Positions 1 through 6,304 of a stretch of 7,852 bases of DNA are shown piece by piece. The DNA lies in NCBI GenBank assembly GCA_031285695.1, contig JAITVR010000104.1:1-7852 (forward strand), read 5' to 3'. The notes beneath the pieces are model-generated. The model saw nothing but the letters and a program-made list of their open reading frames with translations. It was not told where the DNA came from and did not search any database. Within the stretch, counting starts at the first letter, position 1. The number at the start of each line of letters is the position of its first letter. The translations under genes were made by a program, and so were the position numbers. Origin of the DNA: Prevotellaceae bacterium. Lineage in GTDB: Bacteria; Bacteroidota; Bacteroidia; Bacteroidales; UBA932.

Positions 1-1184
1 GTATCCTGCTTAAAAGCGGTGGCGTTGAGCATGTCCGAAATTTCGAAAATATCGCGCAGGTTGCCGTTTTTGTGCAGTATTTTTATGGGATTTCCGGTGA
101 GGCTATACGCCTTGTTTACCAGCGCATCGGTTTGCACAAAGTAGGAAGTTTCTTCATTATTTACGCCAAAAAATGCGGCGGTTTTTTGCTGTAGCTCCGC
201 TACTTTTTCGGTCGAAAATTTCTCGTCTTGAATTTCAACTTTTGGCAATCTTCGTGCCACCAACATTTGGCACAGCGTACTCAAAACCTTGTCGGGGTGC
301 GAGCACCAGGCTTTTATGGCGCAATCCACATCGCTATCGGTAAGGAGCGAAAAGTGGCGCAGCGTGTCGGCGTTGCTTATATTTTTGAGCTCAACATTTT
401 GCTGTAAAAAAAACAGCAAGGCTTCGGTGGAAAACAATGTTTTTCCTTGCTGCACCAAACTTTTTGCACGCGCAAAAATATTGACCAATAGCTGCTCGGC
501 AGCAATTACCGTTTTGTGCAAGTAAACCTGCCAGTACATCAGGCGGCGGGCTATCAAAAATTTTTCGACGGAGTGCATGCCTTTGGCCTCCACCACCACC
601 TCATCGTTTACCACTTCGAGCATTTTGATGATGCGCTCCACGCCAATGGCGCCTTCGGCTACGCCCGAAAAAAAGCTGTCGCGGCGCAGGTAGTCGAGCC
701 TGTCCACATCGAGCTGGCTGGAGACGAGCTGATGGAAAATTTTTCGCGGATAGCGGTTGTGAAAAATAGCAAGCGTAAGGTCGAGCTTTCCGCCCAATTC
801 GCAGTTCAAATTTTGCATCATGGCAGCGGAAATATCCTCGTGCGACACCTTGCCCACAATGCTGAACTCAAGCGCGTGGCTAAACGGGCCGTGACCAATA
901 TCGTGCAGCAGCATGGCGCACTCGGCAGCCTCCATTTCTTCGTCAGAAATGGCGTGCCCCTTGTGGCGCAACTCCTCCAAGGCCTGCCCCATAAGGTGCA
1001 TGGCGCCCAGCGCGTGCTGAAAGCGCGTGTGGCACGCTCCGGGGTACACCAAATGCGTAAGCCCCAGCTGCTTTACGTTGCGCAGCCGCTGAAAGTACGG
1101 GTGCGCAATGAGCTCATACGCCAGCGCGGTGCGAATGCTGATAAACCCGTGCACGGGGTCGTTTACTATTTTTTGCTTTACCAT
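1..1184 (-). CDS. HD-domain phosphohydrolase, dGTPase-like (partial, C-terminus off window)
   Basis: Reading leftward from an ATG at 1184, an open frame runs to the window edge, giving 394 residues with the last few missing. The HD metal-dependent phosphohydrolase signature is complete. It has TRFQHALG (53-60, H57), the central HDIGHGPFSHALE (94-106, with H94-D95 as the HD pair and H98 and H103 following), and SSQLDVDRLDYLRRDS (155-170, D161 the likely last metal ligand). The N-terminal NDPVHGFI and FQRLRNVKQLG segments are typical of the COG1078 group of HD superfamily phosphohydrolases, relatives of dGTP triphosphohydrolase. These are cytosolic; members hydrolyse nucleotides, but the substrate here cannot be told from sequence. 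Members are about 400-450 residues, so nearly all of the protein is visible. It is divergent from the T9SS cargo gene across a 227-bp spacer. Family assignment is firm; exact activity is unknown. Confidence 0.93.
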   Translation of the reverse strand, partial: MVKQKIVNDPVHGFISIRTALAYELIAHPYFQRLRNVKQLGLTHLVYPGACHTRFQHALGAMHLMGQALEELRHKGHAISDEEMEAAECAMLLHDIGHGPFSHALEFSIVGKVSHEDISAAMMQNLNCELGGKLDLTLAIFHNRYPRKIFHQLVSSQLDVDRLDYLRRDSFFSGVAEGAIGVERIIKMLEVVNDEVVVEAKGMHSVEKFLIARRLMYWQVYLHKTVIAAEQLLVNIFARAKSLVQQGKTLFSTEALLFFLQQNVELKNISNADTLRHFSLLTDSDVDCAIKAWCSHPDKVLSTLCQMLVARRLPKVEIQDEKFSTEKVAELQQKTAAFFGVNNEETSYFVQTDALVNKAYSLTGNPIKILHKNGNLRDIFEISDMLNATAFKQD

Positions 1185-1204
1185 AAAATAACGGACGGAA
1201 AGAA

Positions 1205-1212
1205 CAAAGATA
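1205..1212 (-). promoter_or_regulatory. Candidate Bacteroidota -7 element, proximal, for the HD gene
   Basis: On the minus strand this reads TATCTTTG, a full match to the TAnnTTTG -7 consensus of Bacteroidota primary promoters. It lies 20 bp upstream of the HD-gene ATG, which would give a leader of only about 15 nt. No TTG-type -33 box is visible at the usual spacing of about 20 bp. The same 8-mer recurs at 1292-1299, so only one of the two may be used. Confidence 0.4.
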
Positions 1213-1291
1213 GAAAGACAAAAGGCTTTGTCCTTGCTCCTGTAGTCTTTAAATCTTTAATCCATTTCATCTTTGCTCCTTTTTAGCGATA

Positions 1292-1299
1292 CAAAGATA
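1292..1299 (-). promoter_or_regulatory. Candidate Bacteroidota -7 element, distal, for the HD gene
   Basis: This is a second TATCTTTG on the minus strand, inside the second copy of a 13-bp direct repeat. If used, the HD transcript would have a leader of roughly 100 nt. A weak TTTA lies upstream at poor spacing, so the -33 box is unconvincing. It is supported only by the consensus match and its position between divergent genes. Confidence 0.4.
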
Positions 1300-1353
1300 G
1301 AAAAATTAACGTTTTAAACTACAGGCGACACCGTGTAAGGCATTTATTTTTCA

Positions 1354-1361
1354 TAAGTTTG
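1354..1361 (+). promoter_or_regulatory. Candidate -7 element for the T9SS cargo gene
   Basis: TAAGTTTG matches the TAnnTTTG -7 consensus and lies 50 bp before the ATG at 1412, predicting a leader of roughly 45 nt. No clear TTG -33 box is seen about 20 bp upstream. The predicted leader is almost entirely the AT-rich repeat at 1375-1401. Confidence 0.45.
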
Positions 1362-1374
1362 CACCGCTCTACTC

Positions 1375-1401
1375 AATTAAGAATTAAAAATTAAGAATTA
1401 A
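1375..1401 (+). repeat. Tandem AT-rich 13-bp repeat in the 5' leader
   Basis: AATTAAGAATTAA occurs at 1375-1387 and 1389-1401, separated by one A. It ends 10 bp before the ATG and takes the place of any Shine-Dalgarno sequence. An A-rich leader is normal for Bacteroidota translation initiation, and an unstructured one could help ribosome loading. The exact duplication suggests slippage. Confidence 0.75.
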
Positions 1402-1411
1402 GAGTTAGTTT

Positions 1412-3238
1412 ATGGCTTGTACCGTGCAAAAATATTTGCTACTGCTGCTACTTGCGCTGCTTTCGGCGGGCGCTTTTGCGCAAATAAGCTCCGAGCGCGC
1501 CGACTACACCGACAGCACCAAGTACCGCCGTCCGCTGCCATCAGACACTACGCGCTACACGCCGCTGAGCCGAACGCAGGACAAGATTTTTGTTTTTTTT
1601 GAAAAATGGGGAACGCTTGAGGCCAAGCAACCCGTGGGGCGCGTGCGGCATTTTACGTGGTACAAGCTGGATACGGCAAGCAGGCAGTTCAACCAGCAAC
1701 TTTTTGCCGATACGGCGGAAATTTCGGAAGCGATAAGCTCCGTAACTTTTCCGCAGCTGGTGCGCGATAGCAGCCGATGCACGCTGCCCACGCAGCAGTT
1801 TACCTACACTTCTGAAAATAAAACTTCTACCCTACCCGACAGCCTTGGCTACGGCTGCTACCGCGTGATTACCGATACGCTGCAAACGGTGTACGATACG
1901 CTGCGCTGCGATTCGTTTTGCTACGAAAAAATTGTGCGATACGATACGCTGCAATCTTTTACCGGAGGCGATAGCATTGTAGAAAGGCGCGATACGCTGT
2001 ACGCCGATACCACACTTTACATTCCCAAAAGCTACAGGATTGTGCCTGCCGACACGTTCAACGCTTGGGTAATTCTCGACACGTTTCGCATTGATACCAT
2101 TATAAAAGTTTCGCAAAGCTGCGAGTTTCTTAACTTAGAGCCCCTGTTTTACCCCAACGCCGAGCAGCCCGATGTTCTTTTTCTGTACTTTTCGTACAAA
2201 TACGTGGACTTGTGGCAACCGCGAAGGGTGGAGCGCGAATTCCCCGACCTATCGGGAGTGGAGTGCGGCAACAACCCGCTTTGCTACATTAAAAAAGTGG
2301 AGTGGACAACCTCGGTGGATATTTACAAGGGCGTAGCTGTAGAAGATGTGAATGAGGAGTGGAAAACAAGAATTCTTCCGCCCATTGCCATTACCTCGCC
2401 CTACTACAACGCCAGCTACAAGCTCGAAGTTAGCAACTACTTTGGCAACGTGGACACCATGAGCACCGGCGTAATTGAGGCCATGGCCACCTACGCCAAA
2501 ATGAAGCTGTACGTTGAAAAAGCCGACGATAACGGCGTAAAAGATTTTGAAGAAAAAACGGGAGAAGACAACGAAGAATCTCCGGCGGTAGTTAAGCTGG
2601 TCAACGCTTCCATCAACTCCAACAACCCGCTTAGCCACCCCGATAGCGTTTCCATTTTTACCTGGTCGCTATTTTCAAACCTGTACGAGCAGCCCGAAGA
2701 CGAGCTGCAAAATGACTCCGTGCAGGGCAATGAAATTCCCGAAAACCTGCCGCTCATTACGCCGCCCATCATAACCTACGATTCGGCCACCGAGGTATTT
2801 CCTATTGACTACAACAGCAAGCTGTACCAGCCCGGCCGCTACCCCATAACCCTGCACGTAAAAAATGCGCAGGGCTGCATCAGCGCCGACACCATGTTTT
2901 TGGAGGTGGACGAATTTTTGCTCAACAAAGATGCCATTCCCACCGTATTTACGCCCAACAACGACGGCAAAAACGATGTGTTTGCCCTGCGCGACCCCGA
3001 GGGCAACACGCAGTCGCTGCAATCTATCGAAATTAACGTAATGAACCGCTACGGGCAGCTCATGTTCAGCAGCAGCGGCGACATCAACTTTAGCTGGGAC
3101 GGCAAAATGCGCAACACTAACGCCACTGCCCCCGACGGCGTTTACTTTTACGTGCTAAAAGCCACCGGCCTCAACAAGCAGCGCAAAACCGTGAACGAAA
3201 CCCATAAGGGGTATTTGCATTTGTTTGGAGGGGAATAA
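1412..3238 (+). CDS. Secreted T9SS cargo with type B sorting domain (gliding-motility-associated C-terminal domain)
   Basis: This encodes a 608-residue exported protein. Residues 1-23 form a Sec signal peptide with a long Leu run and an AFA|Q cleavage site. Residues 509-608 form a T9SS type B sorting domain: IPTVFTPNNDGKND at its start, then NVMNRYGQLMFSS, FSWDGK, APDGVYFYVLKA and a terminal KGYLHLF. This domain takes cargo through the outer membrane for surface attachment or release. Just before it, residues about 470-500 (GRYPITLHVKNAQGC, then DT) look like the end of a PKD-type Ig fold; residues 335-350 also look beta-rich. An acidic stretch lies at 367-390. A Cys-containing segment at 150-230 is built on repeated DTL or DTF motifs. 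No enzymatic motif is visible, so an adhesin or structural role is possible but unproven. The ATG is chosen because it begins the signal peptide directly. The gene ends in TAA. Confidence 0.9.
   Translation: MACTVQKYLLLLLLALLSAGAFAQISSERADYTDSTKYRRPLPSDTTRYTPLSRTQDKIFVFFEKWGTLEAKQPVGRVRHFTWYKLDTASRQFNQQLFADTAEISEAISSVTFPQLVRDSSRCTLPTQQFTYTSENKTSTLPDSLGYGCYRVITDTLQTVYDTLRCDSFCYEKIVRYDTLQSFTGGDSIVERRDTLYADTTLYIPKSYRIVPADTFNAWVILDTFRIDTIIKVSQSCEFLNLEPLFYPNAEQPDVLFLYFSYKYVDLWQPRRVEREFPDLSGVECGNNPLCYIKKVEWTTSVDIYKGVAVEDVNEEWKTRILPPIAITSPYYNASYKLEVSNYFGNVDTMSTGVIEAMATYAKMKLYVEKADDNGVKDFEEKTGEDNEESPAVVKLVNASINSNNPLSHPDSVSIFTWSLFSNLYEQPEDELQNDSVQGNEIPENLPLITPPIITYDSATEVFPIDYNSKLYQPGRYPITLHVKNAQGCISADTMFLEVDEFLLNKDAIPTVFTPNNDGKNDVFALRDPEGNTQSLQSIEINVMNRYGQLMFSSSGDINFSWDGKMRNTNATAPDGVYFYVLKATGLNKQRKTVNETHKGYLHLFGGE
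1874..1999 (+). repeat. Four copies of a 9-bp unit encoding Asp-Thr-Leu
   Basis: GATACGCTG occurs in frame at 1874-1882, 1895-1903, 1943-1951 and 1991-1999, encoding DTL at residues 155, 162, 178 and 194. Protein spacing is 7, 16 and 16 residues. DTF (214, 223) and DTI (228) continue the pattern. Identical codons in every copy point to a fairly recent duplication or biased codon choice. Confidence 0.65.
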
Positions 3239-3242
3239 ATAG

Positions 3243-3295
3243 GAAGTTTAAGAAGATTTAGAAACTTAAGAAGTTTTTACCTCTTCCTAAACTTC
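3243..3295. repeat. Imperfect inverted repeat between the T9SS cargo and glycosidase genes
   Basis: GAAGTTTAAGAAG (3243-3255) pairs with CTTCCTAAACTTC (3283-3295) with one A-C mismatch in 13 positions. Inside it, AAACTT (3262-3267) pairs with AAGTTT (3271-3276) around a 3-nt loop. The stem is AT-rich with no downstream U-run, so it is a weak terminator candidate at best. It starts 4 bp after the cargo-gene stop codon. Confidence 0.55.
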
Positions 3296-3318
3296 GTAAT
3301 CTTCGTAATCTTCGTAAT
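3292..3318 (+). repeat. Tandem 9-bp repeat, three units, upstream of the glycosidase start
   Basis: CTTCGTAAT is repeated exactly three times, ending 9 bp before the TTG start of the glycosidase gene. It forms part of the leader of that gene. The 9-bp period would keep the reading frame if copy number changed, but the frame here contains no usable upstream start and is closed by TAG at 3259. Confidence 0.85.
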
Positions 3319-3327
3319 CCTCTTACC

Positions 3328-4419
3328 TTGAAAAAACTCCTACTTCTTACCCTCATCGCGCTGCACTGCGCCACGCTGCACGCTGCCGACAGCCTTCGCT
3401 ACAAAATAGCGCAAATGCTCGTGGTTGGCTTTCGCGGCACGGAGTTTACGCAAAAAAATCACATTTACGGCGATGTAAAAAACCTGCACGTGGGCGGCGT
3501 AATCCTGTTTGACTACGACGCTGTGAGCAAAACCCGCGGGCGCAACATTACCTCGCCTGCGCAAACAAAAAAGCTGTGCACCGATTTGCAAAATCTCACC
3601 TCGGACAAGCTCATAATTTCCATTGACCAAGAGGGCGGAAAGGTAAACCGGCTCAAGACCTCGGCAGGATTTCCCACCACGGTAAGCGCAAAGTATTTGG
3701 GCAAAATAAATAGCGCTGACAGCACCCGATTTTACGCAAAAAAAACGGCCGAGCTGCTGCACAATCTCGGCTTCAACCTCAACTTCATTCCCTGCGTTGA
3801 TGTTGATGTAAACCCCAGCTGCCCTGTGATTGGAAAAGTGGAGCGCAGCTTTTCCGCCAATCCCGAAATCGTGGCAAAGCACTCCCGCATTTGGATTGAC
3901 GAGCACCGCCGGCGCAGCATTTTAACCTCGCCCAAGCACTTCCCCGGGCACGGCAGCAGCGCCAATGATTCGCACTTAGGCCTTACCGATGTTACCAAAA
4001 CGTGGACGCGCAGGGAGCTCATTCCCTACCGCGAGCTGATAAAGAGCGGCCACTGCGACATGATAATGGTATCGCACGTATTCAACCGCAAGCTCGACCC
4101 CAAGTACCCCGCCACCCTATCGAAAAAAATAGTTAACGGCATTATTCGCCGCGAGCTAAACTTCCACGGCTTAGTCATTACCGACGATATGGCCATGGGC
4201 GCCATAGTAGAAAATTACAGCTTTGAGGTAGCCTTAGAAAAGTCCGTAAACGCAGGCGTTGACATGCTTATACTAAGCAACAACGGCAAAACCTACGACC
4301 CGCAGGTAGCCCAAAAAGCAGTTGATATTATTGAAAAGTTAGTGCGCACCAATAAAATTAGTAAAGAGCGCATTAACGAGGCCTACCGCAGAATTGAGGC
4401 GATAAAAAAGCGCCTTTAG
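3328..4419 (+). CDS. Exported NagZ-like beta-N-acetylhexosaminidase, glycoside hydrolase family 3
   Basis: This 363-residue GH3 N-terminal-type glycosidase has the NagZ hallmarks. IDQEGGKVNRL (99-109) matches the substrate-binding loop, and KHFPGHG (203-209) is followed by D214-S215-H216, the Asp-His dyad that replaces a separate acid/base in NagZ enzymes. ITDDMAMGA (284-292) carries the nucleophile, probably D286. NagZ-type enzymes remove terminal beta-N-acetylglucosamine, typically from peptidoglycan fragments, although some act on other GlcNAc glycans. Length suits a single-domain enzyme. Unlike cytosolic NagZ, it has a signal peptide (KKLLLLTLIALHCATLHA|AD), so it should act in the periplasm or outside. 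The start is TTG: no ATG lies upstream in frame before TAG at 3259, and the first internal ATG (residue 30) would delete the export signal. It lies 89 bp after the cargo gene on the same strand and ends in TAG. Confidence 0.9.
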   Translation: MKKLLLLTLIALHCATLHAADSLRYKIAQMLVVGFRGTEFTQKNHIYGDVKNLHVGGVILFDYDAVSKTRGRNITSPAQTKKLCTDLQNLTSDKLIISIDQEGGKVNRLKTSAGFPTTVSAKYLGKINSADSTRFYAKKTAELLHNLGFNLNFIPCVDVDVNPSCPVIGKVERSFSANPEIVAKHSRIWIDEHRRRSILTSPKHFPGHGSSANDSHLGLTDVTKTWTRRELIPYRELIKSGHCDMIMVSHVFNRKLDPKYPATLSKKIVNGIIRRELNFHGLVITDDMAMGAIVENYSFEVALEKSVNAGVDMLILSNNGKTYDPQVAQKAVDIIEKLVRTNKISKERINEAYRRIEAIKKRL

Positions 4420-4453
4420 AAAAATACCAAGCATGCATTGCGCCGAGCGAGGT

Positions 4454-4536
4454 CTGAACGAAGCAGCAACCGGAGCTCTACAGAACCAATCTCAAACCAC
4501 AAACTTGAGATGCTTCACTTCGTTCAGCATGACAAA
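4454..4536. repeat. Palindromic intergenic repeat element, type B copy 1
   Basis: Outer arms CTGAACGAAG (4454-4463) and CTTCGTTCAG (4518-4527) are exact inverted complements. Inner arms ATCTCAA (4489-4495) and TTGAGAT (4505-4511) form a second stem. A 24-bp stretch at 4513-4536 is identical to 6271-6294. Short ORFs across this region are by-products of the repeat. It lies between the glycosidase stop and the terminator. Confidence 0.8.
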
Positions 4537-4551
4537 CACGAGCTTCAAAAC

Positions 4552-4587
4552 AAAAAAGCGACTACGCCAAAACGTAATCGCTTTTTT
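4552..4587. terminator. Bidirectional intrinsic terminator between convergent genes
   Basis: A 15-bp stem (4552-4566 with 4573-4587, one C-A mismatch) closes a 6-nt loop. The GC-containing core is flanked by A6 on the left and T7 on the right, so a U-tract follows the hairpin on either strand. It lies 132 bp after the glycosidase stop and 18 bp after the isomerase stop on the other strand, and would serve both. Confidence 0.88.
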
Positions 4588-4605
4588 TATGCAAATGCAA
4601 AAAAA

Positions 4606-6024
4606 CTATTCGTGCCTGTAAACTTCCCAATTTAGGTAGTTTACGGTAGCCTCTTCAATAATGTCAGCAAGGCTTCCGCGGCCCATAGCCACGTGGTGCT
4701 CAAAGCCGTTTTTGCAAATAAACTTGAGCAAATTTTGCAAATTATTTACCTGCGTTACCGCAATTCCACCGTCCATTCCGTAGGGGTCAGCGGTAATTTG
4801 TCCCTCGCCCACGTAAGCTTTTACGCAGCCTGCCGTATCGTCGGTTGAAATGCGGAAGTACGAAAATGCGCCGGGCGCAACTTTGCCTTTCACCGCGCCA
4901 AAAGTATCTTAGTGCCCCAGCTGCGTTACCAAAACATCAAGCGTAGAAATTTAGGGCGTGGTTTGCATAAAGCTCTTTGGGTAGTTGCCGCAGTGGGTGC
5001 ACACGCACTTGTTGCGGTCCTGCGCAAAGTTGTTGTTCCAATCGAGCAGCGCGCTGGGCGTGCCGCTTGCCAGCATAAGCGTGTACATGGAAACCGCGCC
5101 GGCAATATCCACCTCGCAGGCGCTGGGCAGCAGCTTTTCGCCCATCATGCTCATGGTAACGCAGGCGGCGCAGCCGTAATTTTTTTCCAGCGAATCCCAG
5201 CACTGTAGCGTGCTTGCGTCAATTTCGTTGGCGGCAATCCAATTCTCAACGGCAAGGCCAAACTGCGCTTGACGCACAATTTTATCTTCTTGAATGCGGC
5301 TTGGAATTTTTCCGTAGGCCTTAATTTCTTCTACTTTTTTGGCAACAGCAGCAGAACCTGCCAACTTTTGTGCCGCAAAAATAATTTCCGACATGTCCAC
5401 CGGAACCACGGTTATGCCGCTTGCCTGTAGTATTTTTTCGCTTGCGCGAACGGTTTGAAAGTTAGCCGGGCGCGCGCCAATAGCGCCAATGCGCGCGCTG
5501 CGCAGCCCATTGGTTACGCGGCACACAGCGGCAAAACGGTGAATGTCGCTCACGAACGATTCGCTCTCCAAAGGCTGCGTGTGGAAGGTGGTTTCGGTGT
5601 ACGGAAGCCCGTATTGGTAAAAGTTGTTGCACACCGAAATTTTTCCGCAAAACGCATCGCGGCGGCTGTTTACGTCCACCTTATCGTTGTCGTCATCGCA
5701 GGCCTGCACCATGATGGGCACGTTCAACTTCGCCATGTTGATGGAGTTTACAATGCTGCCTTCGTCGCCAAAGTTGGGCAGAACGACAAGAATTCCATCA
5801 ATTTCGTTGCGCTTTTCGCTAAATAGCTTCGCGCATTTTTTCGCGTCCTCATACGTTTCAATGCAGCCCAGGTTGGTGTCCTGCTCCGATACCACAACGT
5901 AGCCGTAGCCTAGCTGCTCCAGCTTTTTCATTACCACGCTGCGCGAAGCCTGCGCTACTTTTGCGTTGAAAATATTCCTTGTGCCGACTATCAGCCCAAA
6001 GGTCAACTTTTGTTTGTAAGCCAT
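4606..6024 (-). pseudogene. L-fucose isomerase-like sugar isomerase, interrupted by two in-frame TAA codons
   Basis: One reading frame spans 472 codons from ATG at 6024 to TAG at 4608-4606, the usual length for the shorter L-fucose/L-arabinose isomerase-like family (COG2407). It is cut by TAA at 4953-4951 (codon 358) and TAA at 4911-4909 (codon 372), with no frameshift. Family landmarks are PSACEVDIAGA (300-310, E304 a probable Mn ligand), LLDWNNNF (327-333, D329 probable ligand), CTHCGNYPKSF (342-352) and, after the stops, FGAVKGKVAPG, RISTDD, DPYGMDGGIAV and FEHHVAMGRG (441-450, probable His ligand). The intact enzyme would convert an aldose such as L-fucose or D-arabinose to its ketose in the cytosol. 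The 357-residue product lacks the C-terminal ligand and is probably inactive. The downstream frame is well kept, so the damage is recent or a sequence error. The start is the ATG followed by AYKQKLTFGLIVGTRN; upstream codons are repeat-derived. Substrate is uncertain. Confidence 0.85.
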
Positions 6025-6080
6025 TTTTTTTATTTTGTAAATTATTAATGATTTTCGAAATTCACCACAATGTTTGCCCG

Positions 6081-6102
6081 CTGTCGTGCTGAGCTTGTCG
6101 AA
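6081..6102. repeat. Solo half of a type B palindromic repeat
   Basis: This 22-bp segment matches 6209-6230 at 18 of 22 positions, sharing CTGTC, TTGCTGAG-like and GTCGAA blocks. It has no adjacent right arm. It directly precedes the type A palindrome, which suggests that an older type B element was split or only half of it survived. Confidence 0.6.
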
Positions 6103-6107
6103 AAACC

Positions 6108-6196
6108 ACGTCATTGCGAGCGGGTTTAGCGAAGCAATCTCTTACCAATGGCTTGAGATTGCCACGTCGCTCGTACCTCGCTCCTCGCAATGACGT
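6108..6196. repeat. Palindromic intergenic repeat element, type A
   Basis: An 89-bp element is bounded by perfect 13-bp inverted ends, ACGTCATTGCGAG (6108-6120) and CTCGCAATGACGT (6184-6196). A second inner stem pairs GCAATCTC (6134-6141) with GAGATTGC (6155-6162) around a 13-nt loop. It can fold as one long hairpin with an internal bulge. Repeats of this look (gtcattgcgag ... gaagcaatctc) are familiar from intergenic regions of several bacterial groups. It encodes no protein, and mobilisation by a transposase in trans is only an inference. Confidence 0.85.
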
Positions 6197-6209
6197 TGCT
6201 TTTCCCAAC

Positions 6210-6294
6210 TGTCTTGCTGAGACGGTCGAAGCATCTCAAGTTAGTAGATTGGCTCCGCCGAGCTTCGGTTCTTCACTTCGTTCAGCATGACAAA
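6210..6294. repeat. Palindromic intergenic repeat element, type B copy 2
   Basis: The left end TGTCTTGCTGAG (6210-6221) and right end TTCAGCATGACA (6281-6292) are inverted complements at 10 of 12 positions. The right 24 bp (6271-6294) is identical to 4513-4536. The interior holds a small CCGAGCTTCGG hairpin at 6258-6268. It ends 10 bp from the DinB-gene stop, so it lies in the spacer between the DinB-like gene and the isomerase and could weaken read-through. Confidence 0.8.
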
Positions 6295-6304
6295 TGGCAA
6301 AATT

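Larger units (their letters stand above)
1204..1303. repeat. 13-bp direct repeat (two copies) in the divergent promoter region
   Basis: The block ACAAAGATAGAAA occurs exactly at 1204-1216 and again at 1291-1303. On the minus strand each copy contains a TATCTTTG box, so the duplication makes two possible start sites for the HD gene. The stretch between them is rich in CTTT and GCTCCT words, which look like degenerate internal repetition. No protein is supported here. Confidence 0.7.

Noticed and set aside
516..1286. A 256-codon open frame on the plus strand across the HD gene
   Set aside because: It is antisense to the HD-domain gene, which carries all family motifs. The composition (many His, Val and Ala codons) is the mirror of GC-biased codons on the other strand, with no recognisable domain.
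3292..3318. CRISPR-like array
   Set aside because: The 9-bp units are contiguous with no spacers and there are no cas genes; it is a simple tandem repeat.
3328..3390. Lipoprotein signal on the glycosidase (Cys at residue 14)
   Set aside because: ALHC does not fit the lipobox, which needs a small residue before Cys, and a normal LHA|A cleavage site follows.
4433..4635. Two overlapping short plus-strand ORFs after the glycosidase
   Set aside because: Both lie across the type B palindromic repeat and the terminator hairpin, so they are translations of repeat DNA rather than genes.
4891..4893. GTG at the start of the downstream isomerase fragment as a genuine internal start
   Set aside because: It falls inside the conserved FGAVKGKVAPG motif of the intact family, so this Val codon is an internal residue. 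A 95-residue fragment would have no complete active site.
4909..4953. Genome-wide reassignment of TAA to a sense codon
   Set aside because: The T9SS cargo gene and the DinB-like gene in this window end at TAA in positions expected for their families, and no other gene here contains an internal TAA.
6037..6070. Promoter for the isomerase (TTG at 6070-6068 and TAATTTAC at 6044-6037, minus strand)
   Set aside because: The -7 match is only partial, the spacing is long at 23 bp, and the implied leader is just a few bases. It is not strong enough to annotate.
6025..6114. N-terminal extension of the isomerase by 30 codons
   Set aside because: The extra residues (starting MTWFFDKLST) are encoded by palindromic repeat DNA. 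The family begins near MAYKQKLTFGLIVGTRN, so the ATG at 6024 is preferred.
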